Source of the DNA: an uncultured Alphaproteobacteria bacterium
Lineage (GTDB): Bacteria > Pseudomonadota > Alphaproteobacteria > Rs-D84
Direction: 5' to 3'
Assembly: GCA_934232895.1 (NCBI GenBank)
Contig: CAKQGH010000011.1
Span: forward strand, 1 to 31,004
Length of the DNA: 31,004 nt
Part shown: positions 22,909 through 30,092 of the stretch, piece by piece
Layout of the letters: every line of letters begins with the position of its first letter
Position numbering within the stretch: position 1 is the stretch's first letter
Position numbers and translations under genes: made by a program
Notes under the pieces: model-generated
Databases searched by the model: none
The model's input: only the letters and a program-made list of their open reading frames with translations
What the model was told of the DNA's origin: nothing

Positions 22909-23625
22909 ATGCACGATTTTATTCATGATTGCCAATGTCACCACACAGATGACATGGAAATGCCACACATGCCGCTGATTGGCGATATGGCGCCGGCGTT
23001 TACCGCACAAACCACAAATGGCACAGTGAATTTCCCCGCCGATTATGCCGGAAAATGGGTAATTTTATTTTCGCACCCGGCGGATTTTACCCCGGTTTGC
23101 ACAACTGAATTTATGGTATTTCAATCAATGATTGAAGAATTCCGGAAATTAAACACCGAAATTATTGGACTGTCGGTTGGAACACTGACGGGGCACCTGG
23201 CCTGGATAGATGCGATACGCCACCTGACCTTTGGCGATTTGCACGACATCAATATCACTTTCCCGATTATTGACGATATGACAATGGAGGTCGCGCACAA
23301 ATACGGAATGATTCACCCCAATGCCACCGACACAAAAACCGTGCGTGCGGTGTTCATCATAGACCCCAATGCAAAAATCCGTACTATTTTGTATTACCCA
23401 CCATCAGTCGGGCGCAATTTTGCCGAAATTCGCCGCGCATTGGTGGCATTACAGACCACCGATAAATACCATGTTTCAACCCCGGCGAACTGGGTACCAG
23501 GCGACGATGTTGTTGTGTCGTCACCGGCAACCACCGCCGAAATGGATGCACGGATGCGGCGGGCGGATAAAAACCAAGATGTCCAGGCGTGGTTTTTGAC
23601 ATTCAAAAAATTGCCACGGAAATAA
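22909..23625 (+). CDS. 1-Cys peroxiredoxin (Prx6 type)
   Basis: A 238-residue thiol peroxidase that reduces peroxides through Cys64 in SHPADFTPVCTTEF, the PxxxTxxC active site. The segments LSVGTLTGHLAWI, VRAVFIIDPNAKIRTILYYP and SVGRNFAEIRRALVALQ place it in the Prx6/1-Cys subfamily, where a partner thiol resolves the sulfenic acid. No resolving Cys follows Cys64. The N-terminus is unusual: residues 1-21 (HDFIHDCQCHHTDDMEMPHM) contain two Cys, four His and two Met, a possible metal-binding tag. I place the start at ATG 22909, spaced six bases from TGGAG; ATG 22897 would add four residues. Confidence 0.88.
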   Translation: MHDFIHDCQCHHTDDMEMPHMPLIGDMAPAFTAQTTNGTVNFPADYAGKWVILFSHPADFTPVCTTEFMVFQSMIEEFRKLNTEIIGLSVGTLTGHLAWIDAIRHLTFGDLHDINITFPIIDDMTMEVAHKYGMIHPNATDTKTVRAVFIIDPNAKIRTILYYPPSVGRNFAEIRRALVALQTTDKYHVSTPANWVPGDDVVVSSPATTAEMDARMRRADKNQDVQAWFLTFKKLPRK

Positions 23626-23629
23626 AAGA

Positions 23630-23974
23630 TTAAAATACCAACGGGAAATCACGAATATCCAACGGCACACCGTCACGATCGGGGTCCCATTGATATTGTT
23701 CCATTATGACGCGTTTGTCGGGGGTGAATTTTACCCCCTCGGCACGCAGTGATTTATATTGTTCGTCGTGATATGGTTCGCCGCACAGACTGCCATCCTT
23801 GAACACAACGCGATGCCACGGCAGATGCCAACTGTTTTTATTATTTGATGCATATCCAACAAATCGCGCCATACGGGGGCGCCCAACCATTGCGGCAATT
23901 TGGCCAAACGTTGCCACACGTCCCGACGGGATGCGTGCAACGACATCATAAACCTGTTCATTAAATGTTTTCAT
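23630..23974 (-). CDS. Alkyltransferase-like protein (ATL)
   Basis: A 114-residue protein of the MGMT/Ogt fold, C-terminal DNA-binding domain only. It shows FNEQVYDVVARIPSGRVATFGQIA, the helix VGRPRMARFVGYAS and LPWHRVVFKDGSL. In O6-methylguanine methyltransferases the active site is PCHRV; here it is PWHRV with Trp53 replacing the alkyl-accepting Cys. This is the hallmark of ATL proteins, which bind alkylated guanine without repairing it and hand the lesion to nucleotide excision repair. ATG 23974 is chosen; longer frames run into the tRNA gene. Confidence 0.9.
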   Translation of the reverse strand: MKTFNEQVYDVVARIPSGRVATFGQIAAMVGRPRMARFVGYASNNKNSWHLPWHRVVFKDGSLCGEPYHDEQYKSLRAEGVKFTPDKRVIMEQYQWDPDRDGVPLDIRDFPLVF

Positions 23975-23990
23975 GGGAAATAAATCTTTC

Positions 23991-24080
23991 TGGCGGAGAA
24001 GGAGGGATTTGAACCCCCGATACGGTTGCCCGTATACACGATTTCGAGTCGCGCGCATTCGACCACTCTGCCACTTCTCC
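23991..24080 (-). tRNA. tRNA-Ser (anticodon CGA)
   Basis: Reverse strand: acceptor GGAGAAG/CTTCTCC, anticodon loop CTCGAAA with CGA, long variable arm, T-loop GGTTCAAATCC, discriminator G and encoded CCA (23993-23991). It reads UCG serine codons. Class II structure like the GCU gene at 20558. Confidence 0.94.
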
Positions 24081-24092
24081 GCAACGGTCGGT

Positions 24093-24120
24093 ATTATACA
24101 GATTTTGTTTTACAATGCAA
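24093..24120 (-). promoter_or_regulatory. Promoter of tRNA-Ser(CGA)
   Basis: Reverse strand: TTGCAT (24120-24115), 16-base spacer, perfect TATAAT (24098-24093). The -10 and the bases after it resemble the tRNA-Ser(GCU) promoter. Confidence 0.8.
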
Positions 24121-24131
24121 GTATTTATATT

Positions 24132-24338
24132 CTATTGATTGCGGACAAATGATACGGTCTGGTTTTTCAGCGATAATTTTTCAAACCGCCATCCATACGC
24201 GGGTAATTCACGTTTGAATGTCAAAAATGCATGGTCAAATTTGAATCCTGTGATTTTGGCAATCTGATTAAACGTCAGTGTGATGTGCACATCGTTACAT
24301 TTTGATAAATATATCCACAACGGTTCGTATTTAGACAT
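24132..24338 (-). CDS. Small DUF7662-like protein
   Basis: A 68-residue basic protein. The opening MSKYEPLWIYLSK and LTFNQIAKITGFKF resemble the short DUF7662 family, which also ends in an aromatic/basic block like ELPAYGWRFEKLSLKNQTVS here. The helix pattern might be a small DNA-binding unit, but that is a guess. It starts at ATG 24338, overlapping the amiC stop by eight bases, so translation is probably coupled to amiC. The TTG codon directly before would add one Met. Function unknown. Confidence 0.65.
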   Translation of the reverse strand: MSKYEPLWIYLSKCNDVHITLTFNQIAKITGFKFDHAFLTFKRELPAYGWRFEKLSLKNQTVSFVRNQ

Positions 24339-25521
24339 CAAAATTATAATTCTTTACGGATTTAACGATTGCCGCGACCAATTTGTTTTGATGCGCGTCG
24401 GATTTTAATAATTTTTCTTCGCCCGCGTTGGACAGATGCCCCAATTCAATCAGTGCCCCCGGCACGGTTGAACGCAGCACCGCAAACGGCGCATGGCGAA
24501 CATCGGGCCCGCGTTGCTGTTCTATTTTTGCATTGCGGAACGCGCGTGATGCGCCGCCGGCGTATTCTTCAGACATTTCGGCAACGGCGTGTTGTTGTAA
24601 TGCCGACAATGCGCTGCGAATATTTGGTTCAAAATCAGTGAATCCCTCGACCCCGATTTTGTCTGCGGCATTTTCAGCCTCGGCCAATTTTTTGGCCTCT
24701 TCGTCAGATGCCTTTTCCGACAATGTATAAACAGAGAAACCCTTCATCTCGCGGCTGGGGTTTGCATTGGCGTGCAGCGATATGAATAAATCGGCCTTGC
24801 GCTTTTCAGCAATTGCGGCACGGTCGGCCAATTTCAGATATGTATCATCGCCACGCGTCAGATATGTTTTGAAACCGTTTGAATCCAATTGATTGCGCAA
24901 TTTGCGCGCGACCGATAAAACGACCGTCTTTTCCTGGGTTCCGTTTTTGCCGATGCAGCCTGGGTCCTTGCCCCCGTGACCGGCGTCAATCACAATAACA
25001 TATTTTTTCCCGGCGGGCGTTTGCGATTGTGTGGTTGATTTAGCGGTTGAATTTCCACCACCGGTTGTGGCCGCGGCGGCCGTTTTTACGCCCGCACCCG
25101 TACCGGCCGCAAAATCCAGCACCAAACGATAACCGCTGTCGCCATTGGGTTCCAGAATCATTATCTGGCTTTTTTGAATTTCATCAATTTGTCCGGTTAA
25201 ATTTGCAATGATTTGTACGCGGTCAGAAACCTGGGCCTGGGTGATAGATTTTACCAATGTGCCACTGGCCATTTTTGGTGCCAGTGACGAATTTGCCCCC
25301 GTGTTATTTAACGACACAATCAATTGATTTGGCCCATACGACAATGAATATGATGGGCGCGCCGCCATTTCAATGACCAAACGCGTTTTGCCGCCGGGCT
25401 GTGCGCCGGTGCGTACCGATTTTAATGAATTGCGCGCCGCGAATGCCATGCGTGGCATACAAATTCCCGCCATAATTGCAAATGAACTGACCTGTAAAAA
25501 AACGCGTCTTGATATTTTCAT
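24331..25521 (-). CDS. amiC: N-acetylmuramoyl-L-alanine amidase (AmiC type)
   Basis: A periplasmic zinc amidase that cuts the bond between muramic acid and the stem peptide at division. The 396-residue protein opens with a Tat-like signal (MKISRRVFLQVSSFAIMAG; the twin arginines of SRRVFLQ), as in E. coli AmiC. Residues about 40-150 form an AMIN-type domain (TRLVIEMAARPSYSLSY, VQIIANLTG). After an Ala/Thr/Gly linker comes the Amidase_3 domain with YVIVIDAGHGGKDPGCIGK, TRGDDTYLKLADRAAIAE, ADLFISLHANANPS and a late GALIELGHLSN. The His of AGHGG, Glu of TQEKT and His of LHAN are the zinc ligands. The start is near its promoter; a longer frame runs to 25743 through the leader of the GT gene. Confidence 0.93.
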   Translation of the reverse strand: MKISRRVFLQVSSFAIMAGICMPRMAFAARNSLKSVRTGAQPGGKTRLVIEMAARPSYSLSYGPNQLIVSLNNTGANSSLAPKMASGTLVKSITQAQVSDRVQIIANLTGQIDEIQKSQIMILEPNGDSGYRLVLDFAAGTGAGVKTAAAATTGGGNSTAKSTTQSQTPAGKKYVIVIDAGHGGKDPGCIGKNGTQEKTVVLSVARKLRNQLDSNGFKTYLTRGDDTYLKLADRAAIAEKRKADLFISLHANANPSREMKGFSVYTLSEKASDEEAKKLAEAENAADKIGVEGFTDFEPNIRSALSALQQHAVAEMSEEYAGGASRAFRNAKIEQQRGPDVRHAPFAVLRSTVPGALIELGHLSNAGEEKLLKSDAHQNKLVAAIVKSVKNYNFDV

Positions 25522-25531
25522 GTCGCCCAAA

Positions 25532-25560
25532 ATTATATCAAAAACCACACATACATTCAA
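25532..25560 (-). promoter_or_regulatory. amiC promoter, nearly leaderless
   Basis: Reverse strand: TTGAAT (25560-25555), 17-base spacer, TATAAT (25537-25532), and a ten-base gap to ATG 25521. Predicted +1 is about 25525, leaving a leader of four bases and no ribosome site. The -35 TTG is again in frame with the ATG (39 bases). Confidence 0.78.
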
Positions 25561-25588
25561 GAAATAACACCACCGTTTTTGATTTAGA

Positions 25589-25617
25589 TTGATTTTAATT
25601 AGTAAATTCGCTAGCAT
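25589..25617 (+). promoter_or_regulatory. Possible promoter of the structured leader ahead of the GT2 gene
   Basis: TTGATT (25589-25594), 17 bases, TAGCAT (25612-25617). The match to consensus is moderate. The +1 would be near 25624, at the edge of the first hairpin. Confidence 0.4.
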
Positions 25618-25623
25618 GCATCC

Positions 25624-25843
25624 GTGTATTTCATATTTTGAAATACTAATAGCAGTTAGCAGTTGGGCGTCGATAACCCAGATAACTGACATGAAAATGT
25701 TTTGACTGACTGTCCCGACATATTGTCGGGAAGTTGTGGCCACACAACAGGTCGACTTTGTCGACTAAAAACCACAGGGTCAAAGTTATCTGACTTATCG
25801 AACTTCCCGACTCCTACTGTAAACAACGCAATAGGAGTTTTTT
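25624..25843 (+). ncRNA. Structured leader RNA of the GT2 gene
   Basis: Successive hairpins: GTATTTCA/TGAAATAC (25626-25646); TGGG-CGTCGATAA-CCCA (25664-25680); CCCGAC/GTCGGG (25714-25730); GTTGTG/CACAAC (25733-25748); GTCGAC/GTCGAC (25751-25765); and ACTCCTA/TAGGAGT (25810-25838) followed by T's and the ATG at 25844. Long-range partners also exist: TCGATAA (25670-25676) with TTATCGA (25795-25801), CAGATAACT (25679-25687) with AGTTATCTG (25784-25792), and GTCGGGAAGTT (25725-25735) with AACTTCCCGAC (25801-25811). The last hairpin hides the AGGAG ribosome site (25833-25837). A switch between folds is inferred, not shown. Confidence 0.62.
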
Positions 25844-26725
25844 ATGTCAAAAAATCCATTAATTTCTGTTGTTGTGCCAATGTATAACGCGGAAAAATTT
25901 ATCTCTAAATGTTTATTACATTTGATACACCAGACATATAAAGATTTAGAAATCATCATCGTTGATGACGGCAGCACCGATAAATCCGTTGCATGCGTGC
26001 AACAATTTGCAAAATCAGATAAACGCATAAAAATAATTCGCCAGGAAAACGCAGGTCCATCGGTTGCATCAAATACAGGCCTTGCCGCAGCAAATGGGAA
26101 ATATATACATTTTCACGACCATGATGATTGGGTAAATTTGGACTATTTTGAAATTATGGCGCGTGCAATAAATGAAACCGACGCCGACATTTTGTGTGGC
26201 CAAGTCAATCAACCGGAATACAATTTTCCATCATTTGATGCAATAGAAATCTGTACAACTATGTCGGAAAAGTTTTTGAAAACGGCCGCCCATAAATTAA
26301 ACCCGGCATGGAGATATGTATATAAAAAATCATTTCTAGATAGGACGGGCTTAAAGTTTGAACCCGCACTATTTGGTATTCAAGATGTGTTTTTTACCAA
26401 GCCCGCATTAGTACTGGCCAAAACAGTGGCCACCGTACCAGGCGCAGTTTACAATGTGAATAATACCCCAACTGCATTAGGCAAATCACAACATAAAATA
26501 GCCAAATCATGTACCAGCGACGCTGCCGTTGCTGCAATCAACCGATACAATGAATTTATGCAACAACATAATGTTTGTGAATTGTTGGCCTTGCCAGAAT
26601 TTCCGTTGGAATCGCATGAATTTAGAATATTTAATATAAAACTGGCGCGTCGTGACATATTCAAAAATAAAATCAGATACTATCTGTTTGGTATCAACAT
26701 AGGAACATCTAAAATTATTAAATGA
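25844..26725 (+). CDS. Family 2 glycosyltransferase
   Basis: A 293-residue GT-A-fold transferase that would move a sugar from a nucleotide donor onto a surface polysaccharide or lipid. The N-terminal Rossmann half has LISVVVPMYNAEKFISKCL, IIIVDDGSTDKS, GPSVASNTGLAAANGKYIHF and the metal-binding DHDD (HFHDHDDWV). The C-terminal half is less conserved, with QDVFF where the family often shows ED. No transmembrane helix. It starts at ATG 25844 behind AGGAG within the leader hairpin. Its codon use is somewhat more AT-rich than its neighbours, which may point to transfer. It has no other polysaccharide genes beside it, and the substrate is unknown. Confidence 0.88.
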   Translation: MSKNPLISVVVPMYNAEKFISKCLLHLIHQTYKDLEIIIVDDGSTDKSVACVQQFAKSDKRIKIIRQENAGPSVASNTGLAAANGKYIHFHDHDDWVNLDYFEIMARAINETDADILCGQVNQPEYNFPSFDAIEICTTMSEKFLKTAAHKLNPAWRYVYKKSFLDRTGLKFEPALFGIQDVFFTKPALVLAKTVATVPGAVYNVNNTPTALGKSQHKIAKSCTSDAAVAAINRYNEFMQQHNVCELLALPEFPLESHEFRIFNIKLARRDIFKNKIRYYLFGINIGTSKIIK

Positions 26726-26735
26726 AAGCGGATAA

Positions 26736-26759
26736 AAAAACCGCCAAATGGCGGTTTTT
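26736..26759. terminator. Bidirectional terminator after the GT2 gene
   Basis: AAAAACCGCC (26736-26745) pairs with GGCGGTTTTT (26750-26759), a 10-bp stem with a 4-base loop and A/T runs on both sides, between the convergent GT2 gene (ends 26725) and the cysteine-rich protein gene (ends 26776). Confidence 0.92.
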
Positions 26760-26775
26760 GTTATTATGTCCACAA

Positions 26776-28020
26776 TTATTTACTGACACAATTTGCAAAC
26801 ATTTGCGCCAACAATGATGTTTCGGCACTGGTCATTGTTGCGACCGGCACAACATAGCAACGCGCACTGTCGCGAATGATGAATGCCTTGGTCCCGCGAG
26901 TATATGCCGATTGCATATTATCCATTTGCGCCGAGGTCAAAAATGCGTTCTGGGTTGTTGATGCATTGGACAGCCCCGCCTGGACAACCTGGTGTGCGGT
27001 GGAATAATCCCACAATTCGGACATAGATGTAATTTCCATATACACCGGCTGGGTTTCGTTCGGGTTTTCACGTTCGGTTTCCGTGCCCGGGAACGCCATA
27101 CCAACCGCCAACGCCGCCGCGGTTCGCAATGCGGTCGGTTCCGACGATGTGCCGGATGTGGTGGTCGATGTATTTACCGTTAAATCATCACCGCACGCCA
27201 AATTCATACGGTTTGTATAGCCCGCCAAAACGGCATCCACCGCCGATTGCCAATCAGAACCCTTTTTATTCAAATCCAGGCTGACAATCTTTTCCGCCCA
27301 GCCCCAAATGTTCGCGCCAACATTACCAGCATTTGCAAAACGGGTCACCATTTCGGCACTGCCCCCCGCAACACCTGCACCGCAATAGTCGGTCAATTGT
27401 GTGGTCAACATACTGGTTGTTTCATTGCCATACGCCAACGCAACCGAATGGCACGCCATGGCGGCCTCTAACTCTTGACGGCGTTGAATGCACAAATCGG
27501 AATGCGATTTAGACAACTGGGTCGCCATATTCGCCATTGATAAATATGACAGCAATTCCTGTTGCACATAGGCCGGGCACAAACGCGCCGCGGTGTTCAT
27601 ACCGCCGCCACCCGTACGTGTGTTTGTGTTGTACTGTGGCAATAACACCGATGTGTCCTTTTGCAGGCACAACAATGCATAATTGTACAGTTCACTTTCC
27701 GTTGCATATTGACATTTTGATTGACGCTGGCCCGGGACGACGGTCACATCGCCACAATAGTCGGCCAAGCATTTGTAAATTTTTTCACGACATGCGGAAT
27801 CAACATCCGGCTGTGTCACCATAAAATAAGTATTGCGTTGATTGTTTTTATATGCGTTTGCAATTCCGGCATTGCCGCGGCCGCCACTGGTTGTCGTGGT
27901 GTTTACCGACACATACCGCGCATTGCCGTTCCCGGTTGTTGTGCCCGCCGACACCGCGCCCGCATTTGCACCCCATAAAACCATGCCAAGTACGCCAAAA
28001 ATACTGAATATTTTATTCAT
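26776..28020 (-). CDS. Secreted cysteine-rich protein of unknown function
   Basis: A 414-residue exported protein with signal peptide MNKIFSIFGVLGMVLWGANA (cleavage after GANAGA). A Gly/Asn/Thr-rich stretch follows, then a globular part with many Cys, including SACREKIYKCLADYCG, KCQYATE, YALLCLQ, ARLCPAY and DLCIQRRQE. Even numbers and spacing suggest disulfides. The Ala/Ser/Thr-rich C-terminal half ends RCYVVPVA and FANCVSK. I recognise no domain. The start is ATG 28020 behind a GAGAGGGA ribosome site; frames that run further upstream cross the promoter. A surface or outer-membrane role is guesswork. Confidence 0.72.
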   Translation of the reverse strand: MNKIFSIFGVLGMVLWGANAGAVSAGTTTGNGNARYVSVNTTTTSGGRGNAGIANAYKNNQRNTYFMVTQPDVDSACREKIYKCLADYCGDVTVVPGQRQSKCQYATESELYNYALLCLQKDTSVLLPQYNTNTRTGGGGMNTAARLCPAYVQQELLSYLSMANMATQLSKSHSDLCIQRRQELEAAMACHSVALAYGNETTSMLTTQLTDYCGAGVAGGSAEMVTRFANAGNVGANIWGWAEKIVSLDLNKKGSDWQSAVDAVLAGYTNRMNLACGDDLTVNTSTTTSGTSSEPTALRTAAALAVGMAFPGTETERENPNETQPVYMEITSMSELWDYSTAHQVVQAGLSNASTTQNAFLTSAQMDNMQSAYTRGTKAFIIRDSARCYVVPVATMTSAETSLLAQMFANCVSK

Positions 28021-28042
28021 CCATGTCCCTCTCGTTGTCGAA

Positions 28043-28071
28043 ATTTTAACATATTTGACATTAAAAGGCAA
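28043..28071 (-). promoter_or_regulatory. Promoter of the cysteine-rich secreted protein
   Basis: Reverse strand: TTGCCT (28071-28066), 17-base spacer, TAAAAT (28048-28043), then a leader of about 15-20 bases with GAGAGGGA. Confidence 0.6.
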
Positions 28072-28102
28072 ACACTGATTTGCACCCATCACCAGAAAAA
28101 TA

Positions 28103-28130
28103 TTGATTTGGGCAAATAAATTGGTACTAT
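28103..28130 (+). promoter_or_regulatory. prfB promoter, leaderless
   Basis: TTGATT (28103-28108), 16-base spacer, TACTAT (28125-28130). Seven bases separate the -10 from ATG 28138, so +1 should fall on or next to the start codon. The earlier in-frame ATG at 28129 overlaps the -10 and is not expected on the RNA. Confidence 0.7.
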
Positions 28131-28137
28131 GCAACGC

Positions 28138-29209
28138 ATGTTGATACCAAATGAAACTTTGACGCAAATCCACGACGACATTTCTGCCGTCAGGGGGTTT
28201 CTTTGACCCAGACAAACTGGAATCTGAAATTACAAAATTAAACGAACAAACGAACGCCCCGGATTTATGGAGTAACCCGGACGCCGCACGCGCGTTGTTG
28301 CAAAAAAAATCTGGTCTGGAAAAGCAACTGGCCGAATTGCGCAGTTTGGAATTGGAATATCAAACACTGGTCGATTTGTATGACATGGCGCCCGATGATG
28401 CCGATGTTTTGGCGGCAATTGAAAAATTGGGGGTGGCGGCGCACCAAGCAAAATTCATCACCCTGTTCCGCGAACCGGCCGATAACAATGGTGCGTTTTT
28501 ATTCATCCAGGCGGGCGCCGGCGGGACCGAGGCTCAAGATTGGGCACAAATGATGTCGCGCATGTATGCGCGCTGGGCCGAACGCCATAATTTTTCATGT
28601 GAAGTTATCGAAGAACACGAAGGCGACACCGCCGGAATAAAAAACATTACATATCGCATAGGTGGCGACCGCGCGTACGGGTGGCTGAAAAACGAAATCG
28701 GCGTGCATCGTCTGGTTCGTATTTCACCATTTAACGCCAATGGTAAACGCCAGACCAGTTTTGCATCGGTTGATGTTTGGCCGGATGTTGACGACACAAT
28801 TGAAATTGAAATAAACGAAAAAGACCTGCGTATTGACACATATCGTTCATCGGGCGCGGGGGGCCAACATGTAAACAAAACCGACAGCGCCGTTCGCATA
28901 ACCCACATTCCAACAAACACCGTTGTCACATGCCAGAATGAACGCAGCCAGATTCAAAACAAAGAAATGGCGATGAAAATGCTGCGGTCGCGTCTGTATG
29001 AATTGGAATTGCAAAAACGCGCCGCCGCCGAAGATGCCGCCAAGGCCGCGCAAAAGAAAATTGAATGGGGCAGTCAAATTCGAAACTATGTCCTGTATCC
29101 ATACCAATTGGTCAAAGATGTCCGCACCGGCGTTGAAAAGACCGATTCCGCCGCCGTATTGGATGGCGACCTGGATGATTTTATGCTGGCCGCGTTGTCC
29201 CGCGATTAA
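28138..29209 (+). CDS. prfB: Peptide chain release factor 2, with programmed +1 frameshift
   Basis: RF2 reads UAA and UGA stops and triggers peptide release. The first frame (28138-28206) runs MLIPNETLTQIHDDISAVRG... to a UGA. The stop sits in AGGGGGTTTCTTTGAC, the classic RF2 recoding site: an internal AGGGGG (28192-28197), the slippery CTT (28201-28203) and the TGA (28204-28206). After skipping T28204 the second frame continues DPDKLESEITKLNEQTN to the stop at 29209, giving 356 residues. RF2 motifs in the second frame: QAGAGGTEAQDWAQMM, GVHRLVRISPFNANGKRQTS, the GGQ loop (SGAGGQHVNKTDSAVRI) and CQNERSQIQNKEMAM. The site makes synthesis autoregulated. Confidence 0.95.
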
Positions 29210-29222
29210 GATTTATATCTGC

Positions 29223-29250
29223 TTGACATTTCAAAAAATTGACATAAAAT
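29223..29250 (+). promoter_or_regulatory. Promoter of the kinase-fold gene pair
   Basis: TTGACA (29223-29228), 16-base spacer, TAAAAT (29245-29250). Two more TTGACA copies at 29239 and 29255 lie in perfect 16-base phase. The transcript leader holds AAGGAGCC at 29267-29274. Confidence 0.72.
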
Positions 29251-29282
29251 ATATTTGACAACTTTTAAGGAGCCTAAATATT

Positions 29283-30092
29283 ATGAAAATTGCACCATAC
29301 TATTTTGCAACCGCAATTCGTCACGCGATTCCGGATGCGTATGAAATCACCCGCCCTGAAATTCGTGGCGGCTTGGACAGCGTATATATCGCGGAATCTG
29401 AAAGTCGCGGCAAATTTATATGCAAATTCAATCATCGTGATATGGCGATGAAAAATGCAATCGTCAGTGAACTGATGCGCGAAAACAACATCAGCGTGCC
29501 GGATATCAAGGTTTTTGAATATAACGACAACTGGATGGAAGTATATCCGATGTTGCCTGGTCAAACCCTGTTCCAGGCGGTTCAAAACGGTATGCCAGAA
29601 TATCGCATTATGAAGGTATATCGTGAAATATTGCGTCAATTTGAAAAGATGTCGCACATCCACGCGGGCGAAGTGCCACAGCATTTGAAATTCCGCAACA
29701 TCCAGAATGTTGTTTACAGCAATGTGTCCGATATGACCAGCCCAATTGCGGCACCGCTGTTTGCGAATGCAGTACGCATTTTGAATCATGGTTCACGCGA
29801 TGGACGCGGTCTGTACCATTGCGGCATAACACCGAAAAACATCATTGTTTCAAATCGCGGTCACTTTGTTGGTTTGGTTGATTTGGATGATGCGACCGTA
29901 TGCAATAAAAATTATGCGTTTGGTGTTATGGCAACACAATATGAACACATGGGATGCGACGCCGATAAATTGATTGCAAACTATGAGAAACAAACCGGCG
30001 ATAAATTACATCACGGTTTAATCAAACAAATTGGTCGTGTGAATAATTTTGGTCGCTGGGTGATGTGGAAAAATAACCAGCACTCTAAATAA
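29283..30092 (+). CDS. Choline/aminoglycoside kinase-fold protein, probable pseudokinase
   Basis: A 269-residue protein with the order and spacing of the APH/choline kinase fold: a glycine-rich-like start (RGGLDSVYIAESE), the lysine strand KFICKF, the hinge MEVYPMLPGQTLF, and a C-lobe with YHCGITPKNIIVSN and GLVDLDDATV. The catalytic loop is normally HxD; here residues 179-181 are His-Cys-Gly, so the catalytic Asp is lost. The metal-binding DLDD is kept. It may therefore bind but not phosphorylate, or use another residue. Ribosome site AAGGAGCC. Its stop (TAATG) overlaps the next gene, which keeps the catalytic Asp. Confidence 0.78.
   Translation: MKIAPYYFATAIRHAIPDAYEITRPEIRGGLDSVYIAESESRGKFICKFNHRDMAMKNAIVSELMRENNISVPDIKVFEYNDNWMEVYPMLPGQTLFQAVQNGMPEYRIMKVYREILRQFEKMSHIHAGEVPQHLKFRNIQNVVYSNVSDMTSPIAAPLFANAVRILNHGSRDGRGLYHCGITPKNIIVSNRGHFVGLVDLDDATVCNKNYAFGVMATQYEHMGCDADKLIANYEKQTGDKLHHGLIKQIGRVNNFGRWVMWKNNQHSK

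Noticed and set aside
25771..25786. c-di-GMP (GEMM) core-like CCACAGGGTCAAAG
   Set aside because: Only part of the GEMM consensus is matched and the second required segment with the tetraloop receptor is missing.
28295..29209. prfB starting at TTG 28295
   Set aside because: This misses the N-terminal domain. The upstream frame with the AGGGGG-CTTTGA recoding site joins perfectly after a +1 shift.
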